Positions 50,238-58,906 of a DNA stretch of 64,000 nt are shown piece after piece. A program made the position numbers and the translations under genes. The first letter of the stretch is position 1; every line of letters begins with the position of its first letter. The notes below the pieces were generated by a model. It had not been told where the DNA came from and searched no databases. It saw nothing but the letters and a program-made list of their open reading frames with translations. This DNA comes from a virus, in the IMG/VR virus record IMGVR_UViG_3300044742_000097, positions 1 to 64,000 of that record. One strand, given 5' to 3'.

Positions 50238-50568
50238 CGGTCGTGTTCTATCCTCCGGATACAACGGAGCGCCCGGCGGCCTTCCGCATTGCATTCCTCA
50301 GACATGCAGTGACGAGCGGCCGTGTATCGATACCGTCCATGGCGAGGCTAATGCGATCGCCTTTGCCGCCCGCTACGGAATCCGGATTGAGGGATCCACG
50401 CTTTACACCACGGCATCCCCTTGTCGGGCCTGCGCAATCCTCCTTATCAACGCTGGCATCATTCGCGTGGTCTATGACGAACGCTACCGAGATACTACGC
50501 CGATCGAAGTGATGGAAAAGGCCGGAGTCGTCGTCGAGCGTTGGGTTCCAGTCGATGCCCTCCCTTAA
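50134..50568 (+). CDS. dCMP deaminase
   Basis: A GTG start gives 144 residues with the family start RISRDEMLMDIALVVKLRST, then GYNGAPGGLPHC, the catalytic HGEANAI and zinc-binding ASPCRACA. It turns dCMP into dUMP, which ThyX can methylate or the ThyA-type enzyme may use. Length is normal. It is followed at once by the DNA polymerase. Confidence 0.9.
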   Translation: MTRISRDEMLMDIALVVKLRSTCLRRQVGAVLAVDGRVLSSGYNGAPGGLPHCIPQTCSDERPCIDTVHGEANAIAFAARYGIRIEGSTLYTTASPCRACAILLINAGIIRVVYDERYRDTTPIEVMEKAGVVVERWVPVDALP

Positions 50569-53110
50569 TCCTGCCTGTGAGAAGTGCGGTCTCTATAAGA
50601 CCACCACGGGGACCGTCTGTTTGGCAGGTGAGGGGCCGAGAGACGCTAAGGTCATGGTCGTCGGCGAGGCTCCCGGTCGTGAAGAGGAAAGGACCGGCCG
50701 ACCGTTCATGGGATCATCGGGAAAGAAGCTGCGAGAGGAGCTACGCAAGAATGGTCTGGACGTATTCATTACTAACACGGTTCGCTGTCGACCACCGGAC
50801 AATCGGACTCCTAGTGCGGCAGAAATCAAGGCTTGTCGTGAGTACCTCGACTACGAGATTGGGCGAATCAAGCCTGAGATCGTTGTATCGCTCGGAGCTA
50901 CACCCACGAAAGCTCTCTTCAAGGGCGTCGCGGCAGTCTCGAAACATCACGGGAAGCTAATCCCTCCCGACAAGCACCCGTTCACAGGCTACGTCTCCTA
51001 CCACCCCGCGGCTATGCTCTATAACCCCGGTCTGGAGGTAGACTTCCAACGGGATATCGCCCGGCTTGCGCGGATCGTACGCGACGAACCTCCGCCGGAC
51101 AATACGCTTAACTGGAGTATTCTCAGGAGAGGGAACCTTCAGAAGTTCCTCCGTGAGTTCCGCGCGGCACCTGAGTTCTCGTTCGACTTGGAAACCTCCG
51201 GCCTCTTCATGCACGACGGAAAAGGCTGGATCAACTGCGTCGGTATCGGCCTGAAGAATCGGACGTGGGTTATCCCGAGGATGCGACCGGGCTGGTATCC
51301 GTCGCGAGCTAATCCAAAAAAGCTCAAGTTCCACCGAGGCTCGCCGTGGTGTCGTGGGAAGTCCTTCGAGTTCCTCATGCGGATGATTATCGGCATGGCG
51401 ATCCGGGGGAACAAGGGAGTCATTGCACAGAACGGAAAGTTCGATAACCTCTGGCTACAGCGCTACGTCAAGCGTCGCTTTAGGATCACGTTCGATACGA
51501 TGCTCGCGAGCCACACGCTCGACGAGAACGAGGACCATGATCTTAAGTCGATGTCCCGTAAGCACCTAGACGTGCCCGAGTACGATCTGACGACCGCCGA
51601 GAAGCGCGGCATAGTCGATCCGATGAAGCTGTTTCAGTATAACGCCCGGGACTGCGGATATACCCTCCGCCTGAAGAAGGTCTTTCAGGAAAGGCTTGAG
51701 GAAGAAAAAGACCTGTTCCGGCTGTTCTATGAGCTCGTCATGCCAGCCGTCCGGGCAATGGAGGATATCGAGCTAGAGGGTAAGACGATGAACGTCGAAG
51801 CCCTGGATATGCTCGGGCTCGATCTTCTGTCCCGAGAGATCAAGCTCAAACGAGCGCTGAATAAGCTCGTCGGCAAAGAAGTAAACTGGGGATCGCCGAA
51901 GCAAGTTGGTGTGGTGCTCTACGAGGACCTCGGGATCAAGTGCACTCTCAAGACCCCGAAGGGAGCAAACTCCACGTCCGAGGCGGCGATTCTCGATCTC
52001 AAGGGGAAGCACCCGGTCGTCGACAAACTCATAGAGTATCGCGAAGTCGCGAAATTCAGGAGTACCTATGTCATCGGTTTCAAAGAACTTATGGTCGATG
52101 ACCGGCTCTACATTTCCTACAAGATACACGGTACAGTTACCGGAAGGTACTCTTCTCGCATTCACTCAATACCGCGAGATGGTTCAGTTCGGAATCTGGT
52201 TATCGCTCCTCCCGGGTGGAAGTTCTTCCAGGCCGACATCTCACAAGCCGAGTTGAGGATTATTGCCCAGATGTCGGGCGACCTCGAAATGAGGAAGTGC
52301 TTCTTGGAGGGAATCGACATCCACTGGCGAACTCTCATGTTCGCTATCGCGGCCGGTTATATCAAGGGCGACTATGCGCAGCGGGTAAAGGAGACGGCGA
52401 ACCAGCTAATCCTTGGACACAAGGACGAGGACATATCCATTACCGAGGCGTGCGAGATCTGCCTCGATTACGGACACGAGAAAGCGATCGAGGTCTGGCC
52501 TGGCTGGAAAGAAGGTCGCAAGAAAGCCAAGGCGATCAACTTCGGGTACGTCTATGGGATGTATGAGAAGAAGTTCGTCCAGACCGCCAAAGAGAAATAT
52601 CAATGGGAGCCGACATGGGACGAGGCACACGCCTGTCGAGAAGGCTACTTTCAGCTATACTCCGACTTACCCCGCTGGCACGAAAAGCAGAAAAAGCTCG
52701 TAAAGCTGAACGGCTTCGTCAGGACCTTCTTTGGCAGGAGGCGGAGGCTGCCCGGAATCGAATCAAGCGAGAAAGGGCTTCGCATGGAAGCCGAGCGGCA
52801 AGCGATCAACTCTCCGGTTCAAGGGACGATTGGTGACTGGAAGGCCGCGGTGCTCGTAGAGATGCACGAATTAGATCACGATAAGCTCCGCCTGGTCGGC
52901 GAGCATCACGACGCGCTCCTCGGGTTGGTTCGCGACGGCTGCGAGGACGAGATGTTGCCGAGGGTAATCGAAATCATCCGAAAGCCCCGATTGCTCCGTA
53001 CCTTCAAGATCCGCATGGAGATCCCGATGGACGGCGAGATAGAGGTTGGCCCGTGGGGGGCTGGAAAGAAATACACGCCACCACTTCCAACCGTCGGCAA
53101 AGCGGCGTAG
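50555..53110 (+). CDS. Uracil-DNA glycosylase (family 4) fused to family A DNA polymerase
   Basis: The 851-residue protein has an N-terminal family-4 UDG (1-180): Cys8-x2-Cys11, VGEAPGREEERTGRPF, Cys78 and Cys94 (4Fe-4S ligands) and SYHPAAML. Then a 3'-5' exonuclease (about 200-390: FSFDLETSG, NGKFDNLW, YNARDCGYTL). Last a family A polymerase: motif A QADISQAELR, motif B KAKAINFGYVYG and motif C EHHDAL, where the usual Glu after Asp is Ala. An insertion lies between motifs A and B. UDG-type fusions to PolA are known in some phages. It replicates phage DNA and may remove or sense uracil. Confidence 0.9.
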   Translation: MPSLNPACEKCGLYKTTTGTVCLAGEGPRDAKVMVVGEAPGREEERTGRPFMGSSGKKLREELRKNGLDVFITNTVRCRPPDNRTPSAAEIKACREYLDYEIGRIKPEIVVSLGATPTKALFKGVAAVSKHHGKLIPPDKHPFTGYVSYHPAAMLYNPGLEVDFQRDIARLARIVRDEPPPDNTLNWSILRRGNLQKFLREFRAAPEFSFDLETSGLFMHDGKGWINCVGIGLKNRTWVIPRMRPGWYPSRANPKKLKFHRGSPWCRGKSFEFLMRMIIGMAIRGNKGVIAQNGKFDNLWLQRYVKRRFRITFDTMLASHTLDENEDHDLKSMSRKHLDVPEYDLTTAEKRGIVDPMKLFQYNARDCGYTLRLKKVFQERLEEEKDLFRLFYELVMPAVRAMEDIELEGKTMNVEALDMLGLDLLSREIKLKRALNKLVGKEVNWGSPKQVGVVLYEDLGIKCTLKTPKGANSTSEAAILDLKGKHPVVDKLIEYREVAKFRSTYVIGFKELMVDDRLYISYKIHGTVTGRYSSRIHSIPRDGSVRNLVIAPPGWKFFQADISQAELRIIAQMSGDLEMRKCFLEGIDIHWRTLMFAIAAGYIKGDYAQRVKETANQLILGHKDEDISITEACEICLDYGHEKAIEVWPGWKEGRKKAKAINFGYVYGMYEKKFVQTAKEKYQWEPTWDEAHACREGYFQLYSDLPRWHEKQKKLVKLNGFVRTFFGRRRRLPGIESSEKGLRMEAERQAINSPVQGTIGDWKAAVLVEMHELDHDKLRLVGEHHDALLGLVRDGCEDEMLPRVIEIIRKPRLLRTFKIRMEIPMDGEIEVGPWGAGKKYTPPLPTVGKAA

Positions 53111-53135
53111 ACTTCGCAGCTCTAGGAGAACAACA

Positions 53136-53423
53136 ATGACGCCCGCACAAATCGAACGACTTGGCTTACTCGCAGAAGAAGCTGCCGAAGTCATCCAGGC
53201 GGTAGGAAAGATCCTCCGTCACGGATTCAGCTCGTACAACCCAGACGATCCAGAGCAAAGGACCAACGACGTAACCCTGGCAATGGAACTCGGCGACATG
53301 GAGTATGCGATTAATCTGCTTGTAACTGCTAACGACATTTCGGTCGAAAACGTCGCTCGCGGCCGGGAACTGGCAAATCGAAAGAAGCCACAATACCTCC
53401 ATTACCAGATTCCACGAGGCTAA
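53136..53423 (+). CDS. MazG-like nucleotide pyrophosphohydrolase
   Basis: ATG 53136 follows TAGGAGAAC. The 95-residue helical protein has GLLAEEAAEVIQAVGKILRH and ELGDMEYAINLL, the E-x-x-E and E-x-x-D metal motifs of MazG-like proteins. It may hydrolyse unusual or signalling nucleotides. It is close to the family's small phage forms. Confidence 0.75.
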   Translation: MTPAQIERLGLLAEEAAEVIQAVGKILRHGFSSYNPDDPEQRTNDVTLAMELGDMEYAINLLVTANDISVENVARGRELANRKKPQYLHYQIPRG

Positions 53424-53424
53424 C

Positions 53425-54426
53425 ATGCCAAAAACGTCATATAGCGAAATCAAGCTCGCTCGGAAGTGTGCCAAAGCCTGGTACTACCGATACGTGGAGA
53501 ACCTGAAGCGGAAACGGCCGTCCAGACCAGCGTTCATCGGTACGATCCTCCACGAAATGATCGACGTGTGGATCAAGGCCAGGATACTTCCGAATTACAT
53601 GAACGATCCTTGGAAGATCCTGGAGAAGTACAAGCGCGAGTACAAGGAGCTGTTCAAGTCTGAGAAAGAGGAGTTCGGGGACGTTCCACTCACGGCAGAG
53701 AAGCTGTTCGAGGGATACCTCCGACGCTGGCGCAAGGACGGCCTGACCTACGAGCGCAGTGAAGCGCCGATAGTCACGGATCTCACGAAGGACATCCGAC
53801 TCATCGGATTCATCGATGCAATCGCGATCGATAAGAGCGGCCGCCGGTTCGCGATCGACCACAAATTCCATAGGGTACTGCCCGGCCCCGAGGATCGATT
53901 CGCCGATATCCAAACCCTGCTCTATTTCTGGGCCTGGAATCAGTCGCACCCGAAGGCCGAACATCTCGACGGCGTTCTTTGGGACTACGGTCGGATGAAG
54001 ATGCCCGCCGTCCCCGAGCTACTGAAGAACGGCGAGCTGACGAAGCGAGCGAACATCGATACCGATCAGCACACTTACCTGGAAGCGATCGAGGAGCACG
54101 GCCTCAATCGAAAGAAGTACCAGGACATACTCGACAAGCTCGAAGGCAAGGAGCGTACATTCTTCGAGCGCGTCCCACTACCGGCACCTCCCAAGAAGAT
54201 GGTTGAGTCCGTAGTCGAGGACGCCCGCGCTACCGCCGTGATCCGTAAGACGCTCCGCGAGATCGCGCCGAGGAGTCAGAGCGGCTTTAACTGCCGCACC
54301 TGTGATTACCGTTCCGTCTGCGAGGCTGAGGTTCGCGGACTCGATCATCAGTTCGTGAGAAAGAGAGACTACATTATCGAAGAACATCAAGGAGATTGGG
54401 GCGATGCCGAAGAAGATCTTGCGTAA
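53425..54426 (+). CDS. Cas4/RecB-type PD-(D/E)XK nuclease
   Basis: The 333-residue protein begins SYSEIKLARKCAKAWYYRYV, has GFIDAIAIDKSG and FAIDHKFH (the D-x-n-D-x-K core), and ends CRTCDYRSVCEAEV. Cys14 and the last three Cys could hold a Fe-S cluster, as in Cas4 and AddB. It is likely an exonuclease used in recombination or replication, next to the Sak4-like protein. No CRISPR array is seen. Confidence 0.8.
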   Translation: MPKTSYSEIKLARKCAKAWYYRYVENLKRKRPSRPAFIGTILHEMIDVWIKARILPNYMNDPWKILEKYKREYKELFKSEKEEFGDVPLTAEKLFEGYLRRWRKDGLTYERSEAPIVTDLTKDIRLIGFIDAIAIDKSGRRFAIDHKFHRVLPGPEDRFADIQTLLYFWAWNQSHPKAEHLDGVLWDYGRMKMPAVPELLKNGELTKRANIDTDQHTYLEAIEEHGLNRKKYQDILDKLEGKERTFFERVPLPAPPKKMVESVVEDARATAVIRKTLREIAPRSQSGFNCRTCDYRSVCEAEVRGLDHQFVRKRDYIIEEHQGDWGDAEEDLA

Positions 54427-55264
54427 GACCAAGAAGAACCGACTTCCCTCTGTGGTCCGAGGAATCAAGAGCATTAAGGAGCTGGCCGAGAATATCGTTG
54501 CGCTGTTCTATGGGAAGTCCGGCCGAGGGAAGACCAAGACGGCGGCGACGTTCCCCGGCCCGATCCTTTTCATCGACATCAATAACGAGAGAGGACTCAA
54601 GACTATCCGAAAGGTCAGGGGAGTTGAAGTCGCGAAGGTCCAGAGCTGGGAGGACTTCACCGACCTCTACTGGTGGCTACGCGGAGGCACAAAATTCAAG
54701 ACGGTCGTCCTAGACCAGATCACGGGACTCCAGGACCTCTGTATGAAGGCGGTCCGAGAACACTTCAGGATGGACGACGACGAAGCCTTTCAGGGTTTCA
54801 AGAAGTTCGGCAAGCTATCGGGAGACATGAAGCAGTGGCTCCAGTCGTACCGAGAGCTATCCGATACGTACAACGTCGTCTTCATAGCTCACGAGCGGGC
54901 GTTCGACTCCGACAGCGAGGGAGACGTCAACGACCTGGACCCCTCTGTGTCGGCCCGGGTCATGCCCTCGATCGGCTCGTTCATCGAAGGCGCCTGTGAT
55001 ATTATCGGACAGTGCTATATCCGAAAGTCCAAGGAGAAAAACAAGAAGACTGGGAAGCCGATCGTCCGAACCGAGTACTGCATGCGCGTAGGTCCTCACC
55101 CGATCTATGCGACCAAGATTCGACGCCCACCGGACTATGGCAAGCTGCCAGAGTTCATCGTCGATCCCTCTTACCAGAAGCTCGTGGCCATCGAGGCTGG
55201 TGAGAATTTCAACAACGTTGTGAAGAAGGAGAAGAAGCATGGCAAGACCGAAGCCCGCGCGTAA
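54404..55264 (+). CDS. Sak4-like RecA-fold ATPase
   Basis: The 286-residue protein has Walker A YGKSGRGKTKTAATF (about 36-50), FKTVVLDQITGLQDL as Walker B, and a C-terminal core VRTEYCMRVGPHPIYATK. This is typical of Sak4-type phage recombinases. It likely promotes single-strand annealing with the DUF669-like partner. It overlaps both neighbours. Confidence 0.75.
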   Translation: MPKKILRKTKKNRLPSVVRGIKSIKELAENIVALFYGKSGRGKTKTAATFPGPILFIDINNERGLKTIRKVRGVEVAKVQSWEDFTDLYWWLRGGTKFKTVVLDQITGLQDLCMKAVREHFRMDDDEAFQGFKKFGKLSGDMKQWLQSYRELSDTYNVVFIAHERAFDSDSEGDVNDLDPSVSARVMPSIGSFIEGACDIIGQCYIRKSKEKNKKTGKPIVRTEYCMRVGPHPIYATKIRRPPDYGKLPEFIVDPSYQKLVAIEAGENFNNVVKKEKKHGKTEARA

Positions 55265-56081
55265 GGGCAAAAAGAAGAAGTCAGTTACTGTCTCAATGAG
55301 CGGCGTCGAGTCCGGCGGCCGTTCGATCGAGGATGGCTGGGCGCATGGCCGAGTCAAAGAGGCCGAGCTGACTACCTCGAAGAACGACAACGAGATGTTC
55401 GCCTTGAAGTGGGACGTAACCCGCGGAAAGGAGAAGGCGACGGTATTCGACAACGTCGTTCTCACGCCCAACGCGCTTTGGAAAGCGAAGACCCTGCTCG
55501 AAGCCTGCGGCGTCGAAGTCCCAGACGACGACATGGAACTCACCGAGGACATGTTCGTGGATCTCGAATGCGATGTCGAGATCACCAACGAGGAGTTCGA
55601 GGACAAGGTCCGTCCACGCATCACCGGCTTCCGTGCGCCCGAGGGAACGGATGATGAAGACGAAGAGGACGATGACGACGAAGACGAGGATGAAGAGGAG
55701 GACGAGGACGAAGATGACGAGGAGGAGGCACCTCCCAAGAAAAAGGGCAAGAAGAAGCCCAAGCCTCAAGAGGACGACCCTGAAGAGGACGAGGAGGAAG
55801 ACGACTCCGACGATGACGATGATGAAGACGACGAAGATGACGAGGAGGAGTCCGACGACGACGATGAGGATGAGGACGACGAGGAGGAAGACGAGAAGCC
55901 CAAGAAGAAGAGCAAGAAGAAAGCAAAGAAGCTCCGCGCGGGCATGAAGGTCAAGTTCAAGGACGACAAAGACAAGGCTCGGTCCGGCGTCATTACCTCG
56001 ATCGACGGCGACATCGTCTACGTCGAGGACTCCAAGCAGACGGAGTGGGAGCTGGAAGAGGACGAGATCGAACTCGCCTGA
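55239..56081 (+). CDS. DUF669-like ssDNA-binding protein with extreme acidic tail
   Basis: The 280-residue protein has a first domain of about 130 residues with GRVKEAELTTSKNDNEMFAL and TVFDNVVLTPNALWKAKTLL, the pattern of DUF669 proteins that pair with Sak4. Residues 138-230 are almost all Asp/Glu, broken by KKKGKKKPKP-type islands. The last 50 form a small basic/beta domain (GMKVKFKDDKDKARSGVITS). An SSB-like role with a long acidic tail is inferred. Confidence 0.7.
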   Translation: MARPKPARKGKKKKSVTVSMSGVESGGRSIEDGWAHGRVKEAELTTSKNDNEMFALKWDVTRGKEKATVFDNVVLTPNALWKAKTLLEACGVEVPDDDMELTEDMFVDLECDVEITNEEFEDKVRPRITGFRAPEGTDDEDEEDDDDEDEDEEEDEDEDDEEEAPPKKKGKKKPKPQEDDPEEDEEEDDSDDDDDEDDEDDEEESDDDDEDEDDEEEDEKPKKKSKKKAKKLRAGMKVKFKDDKDKARSGVITSIDGDIVYVEDSKQTEWELEEDEIELA

Positions 56082-56084
56082 TTC

Positions 56085-57470
56085 GTGCTCCGAACTGAGT
56101 TAAGGCCCTACCAGGGCGAAGCCGTTTCGCGTGCTTTAGAGTACGACGGCTTCGCTCTCATTCCCGAGCAGCGTACCGGGAAGTGTTTGATCGCGTTCGC
56201 TGTAGCCGATGCTCGAAAGCCCGATGTCCTTTTCGTAGTTTGCCCGAAGAAGGCTATCAGGGTTTGGAGAGAGCAGCTAAAGGAACATATCAAGTTCGAC
56301 TGGCCTTGCGAAAAGGTTCTAATCCACTACGAGGGGCTTTGCCGATCCGCGAAGGATCGCAGGTGGTGGAGGAATCGGTTTCGCAAGACCTGGGCAGGTA
56401 AGAAGATCCTCACGATCGTAGACGAGGGGCACCGGATCAAGGGCCGAGGATCGCTCCAGTCTACCATGATCCGCTCGCTCGGTAAGATGTCCAAGTACCG
56501 TCTGCTCTTGACGGGGACGCCCGTCGACAAGGTCCGCGAGGACGCCTGGGCGATCATGGATTTCGTACAGCATGGAGCCCTGGAAGATACCTGGGAAGAA
56601 TTCTCAGACCGCTATCTCAAGTACGACGTAGCTCAGAACAAGAAGAGCAAGAGGTTCTACAAGATCGTCACGGGATACCGGAACTCCAAGCGGTTCCGAA
56701 AGATCTTCCAACAATACAGCTACCGGGTAACGCTACGAGAAGCCCAGAGGAGTACCGGGCTGCGGCCCTACCTCGTTCGGAGGCGCGTTGTTCGGTTCGA
56801 CCTTAAGCCCGAGTCGCGCCGGATCTACAACGAGCTAGAAACCGATCTAAAGACCGAGGTGCGAAAGAAGAAAGTCAGTACCCCGTTGGTTGTTACCCTC
56901 GTCTCGAAGCTCCAACAGCTGACGGGCGGGTATCTGATCCATAAGGAACCAATATACGATGAAGACGATATCCCCGTCCTTACTCCCCGGGGGAAACCGA
57001 AAATAATCAAAAGCATCATTCCCATCGGACGGGAAAAGCTGATAGAGTTAGTCAAAGTCGTAAAGCGCTACCCGAAACGAAAGAAGCTTGTTATATGCGT
57101 CCAGTACACTCACGAGATCGAACGCATCGGCCGTCAGATAGAGAGGCTGGGCCGCTCATGGAAGAGGCTAGCGGGTGGAGAGTACTTCGACGGCAAGTTC
57201 GACGCCGATACGATACTGATGCAGATCCGGTCCGGAGAAGCAGTGGACTTGGCGGAGGCCGATACGTTCCTCATGTACAGTTGGGACTACTCCAACATCA
57301 GTCATGAGCAAGCGAAGTTCCGAATCCTAGAATTCACCACGAAGCGGGTTACTTACATCTACTTCATGGCGAACGAGAGCGTAGACGAACAGATCTACGA
57401 AGCAGTCCGAAAGAAGAAGAGCATAACAAGTCTGGTAATCGATAAATACCGAAAGCGGAAGAAACGATGA
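56085..57470 (+). CDS. SF2 (SNF2-like) helicase
   Basis: A GTG start gives 461 residues. Motifs are ELRPYQGEAVSR (Q), PEQRTGKCLIAF (Walker A variant, Cys after Lys), FVVCPKKA (Ia), TIVDEGHRIKGRGS (DEGH in place of DEAH), LLLTGTPVDK (III), and late DLAEADTFLMYSWDYSNISH with QAKFRILEF. It likely remodels or unwinds replication intermediates. It is next to recombination genes. Confidence 0.85.
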   Translation: MLRTELRPYQGEAVSRALEYDGFALIPEQRTGKCLIAFAVADARKPDVLFVVCPKKAIRVWREQLKEHIKFDWPCEKVLIHYEGLCRSAKDRRWWRNRFRKTWAGKKILTIVDEGHRIKGRGSLQSTMIRSLGKMSKYRLLLTGTPVDKVREDAWAIMDFVQHGALEDTWEEFSDRYLKYDVAQNKKSKRFYKIVTGYRNSKRFRKIFQQYSYRVTLREAQRSTGLRPYLVRRRVVRFDLKPESRRIYNELETDLKTEVRKKKVSTPLVVTLVSKLQQLTGGYLIHKEPIYDEDDIPVLTPRGKPKIIKSIIPIGREKLIELVKVVKRYPKRKKLVICVQYTHEIERIGRQIERLGRSWKRLAGGEYFDGKFDADTILMQIRSGEAVDLAEADTFLMYSWDYSNISHEQAKFRILEFTTKRVTYIYFMANESVDEQIYEAVRKKKSITSLVIDKYRKRKKR

Positions 57471-57904
57471 AGATGTCCAAAGTACTCGAAGCCATCCGGG
57501 AGGAACTGAAGAAGCCCCTCCCCGAGCCGAGAGTTGTTGTAACCAAGAAGGAGAGAAAGAAAGTGGCCAAGAAAGCAAAGAAGATCGAGGACGACGACGA
57601 GGACACCGGTCGCGACGATGACGACGAGGATGAAGGCGACGAGGACGACGACGAGGACGACGCCCCCAAGTCCAAGAAGGGCAAGAAGGCGGCCAAGTCC
57701 GCAAAGGGCAAGTCTTCCAAGAAGTCGAAGTCGTCCGACGACGGCGTTTCCATCCAGGAGCTGGCCGAAGAGGCCGGAATCAACGCGCAGTCCGCTCGCG
57801 TGAAGCTCCGCGACGCCGAGTTGGGCAAGCCCGACGGCGGCCGCTGGCGCTGGAAGGAAGGGTCCAAGGACCTCAAGGCCGCACGCAAGGCGCTGGGTCT
57901 CTAG
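57467..57904 (+). CDS. Lys/Asp-rich protein with helical domain, paralogue 3
   Basis: The 145-residue protein starts KMSKVLEAIREELKKPLPEP, has alternating acidic (DDDDEDEGDEDDDEDD) and Lys-rich (KSKKGKKAAKSAKG) runs, and ends in the shared domain VSIQELAEEAGINAQSARVK, GGRWRWKEG and LKAARKALG. It matches the domain of the 30,522 and 34,859 proteins. It may bind DNA through the domain. It is the last gene of the replication run. Confidence 0.65.
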   Translation: MKMSKVLEAIREELKKPLPEPRVVVTKKERKKVAKKAKKIEDDDEDTGRDDDDEDEGDEDDDEDDAPKSKKGKKAAKSAKGKSSKKSKSSDDGVSIQELAEEAGINAQSARVKLRDAELGKPDGGRWRWKEGSKDLKAARKALGL

Positions 57905-57932
57905 TCGATCACGGACGCTGGAACAAGGTTCC

Positions 57933-57969
57933 GTGGTAGCGTACGGCCGGGAACGGAAACAGCTACCAC
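57933..57969 (+). terminator. Stem-loop between gene runs
   Basis: GTGGTAGC and GCTACCAC, separated by 21 bases, form a perfect 8-pair stem in the 110-base gap. No T-run follows. A protein-binding or RNA-processing site is also possible. Confidence 0.4.
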
Positions 57970-58014
57970 CCGTCGGTGAGTACACTACGGGGCGTCCTTT
58001 CCAGGAGAGCAATG

Positions 58015-58227
58015 ATGGCTCGTAAGAAAACAACTCGAAAGAATCATGGCATTATCGCCATTCATCTCGATGGCTTCTGGAACCCTACCAAGGGTCACCC
58101 GGAGTATCGAGGCTCGCTGAAACTCGGAACGGACGAACTCGACGTGTCGCTCTGGGTCAAGCAGAGACACCCAGGCTCGCCGATTCCAATGCGAATGACG
58201 GGTGAGGTTACTCTCAAGCCGAGATGA
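58015..58227 (+). CDS. Small basic beta protein
   Basis: Two adjacent ATG codons stand after CCAGGAGAGC; I use the second at 58015. The 70-residue product has ARKKTTRKNHGIIAIHLDGF and YRGSLKLGTDELDVSLWVKQ, a beta-rich basic pattern. It overlaps the next start. No family is recognised. Confidence 0.55.
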   Translation: MARKKTTRKNHGIIAIHLDGFWNPTKGHPEYRGSLKLGTDELDVSLWVKQRHPGSPIPMRMTGEVTLKPR

Positions 58228-58691
58228 ACCGCAGAGGATTTCTCAAGTCCCTTGGGGGTGCCGCTATCGCAGCGGCGCTTCCTTTGCCTGCTGTTTCGGA
58301 ATCGACCTTTACTCCTACCTGGACTGAAGTCTCTCGCCGCATCTACACCGATGAGCTGGGCGCGGCGATTGGCGCTCGGTACTCTGAGCTGCTGGCGCTA
58401 TCGTTGAGACAGACGAAAGAGGAGCTCATAGCGCAGATCGCAACCCGTCTCTACACCGAACCACGTTTAGAAAAACTATGTCGGAAACTAATCTCTGGGA
58501 TTGGCTGCGACCCTACCTCCCTCGTGGCCACTATACCAGAATCGAGACCGGAGACACCGGTCCGGGAACCCCTGACGTACACTACCGTATCCAGAGTGCT
58601 TCGGGGTGGCTCGAACTCAAAGATGCTCGACATCCCAACGCAGACGTTCCCTTCCCCAACGAACGAGTCGGACTACATCGAAGCCAGATAA
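58224..58691 (+). CDS. Tat-leader protein overlapping the nuclease gene
   Basis: ATG 58224 overlaps the previous stop. The first 25 residues form a textbook Tat leader: NRRGFLKSLGGAAIAAALPL then PAVSE. A helical part follows (ALSLRQTKEELIAQIATRLY). The last 70 residues overlap the next gene in another frame for 214 bases. A leader with twin Arg in a phage early gene is unusual. The mature function is unknown. Confidence 0.55.
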   Translation: MNRRGFLKSLGGAAIAAALPLPAVSESTFTPTWTEVSRRIYTDELGAAIGARYSELLALSLRQTKEELIAQIATRLYTEPRLEKLCRKLISGIGCDPTSLVATIPESRPETPVREPLTYTTVSRVLRGGSNSKMLDIPTQTFPSPTNESDYIEAR

Positions 58692-58906
58692 TCTGGATCC
58701 GAGAGCACGTCGAGTTCGGCGGGCTGGTGTATGTCGTCGCCCGGGTCGGCGCACGGATCTATTTCATCCCGGGCAAGTATGGGAACTCCTTCAACGGAGC
58801 ACCCCTCCATCGCCTCAAGCACTTCTCTGTTCTAACCATCGACCAAACCGATCCGGGTTATGCTCTAAAGAAAATCAAACAAACCCTTGAAGGAGACAGA
58901 CGCTAA
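58478..58906 (+). CDS. PD-(D/E)XK / VRR-NUC-like nuclease
   Basis: The 142-residue protein has DWLRPYLPRGHYTRIETGD, then GTPDVHYRIQSASGWLELKD, matching the D-x-n-E-x-K core of small phage nucleases. The middle has YVVARVGARIYFIPGKYG. It may cut branched DNA or serve in recombination. The start is ATG 58478 with a weak binding site. Confidence 0.65.
   Translation: MSETNLWDWLRPYLPRGHYTRIETGDTGPGTPDVHYRIQSASGWLELKDARHPNADVPFPNERVGLHRSQIIWIREHVEFGGLVYVVARVGARIYFIPGKYGNSFNGAPLHRLKHFSVLTIDQTDPGYALKKIKQTLEGDRR

Noticed and set aside
53425-54426. Cas4-like protein as a sign of CRISPR
   Set aside because: No repeat-spacer array or other cas gene is visible; phages often carry such nucleases for recombination.
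54857-56014. Ser-rich minus-strand frames with very long Ser runs
   Set aside because: They are the complement of the GAN-rich codons that encode the acidic tail on the plus strand.
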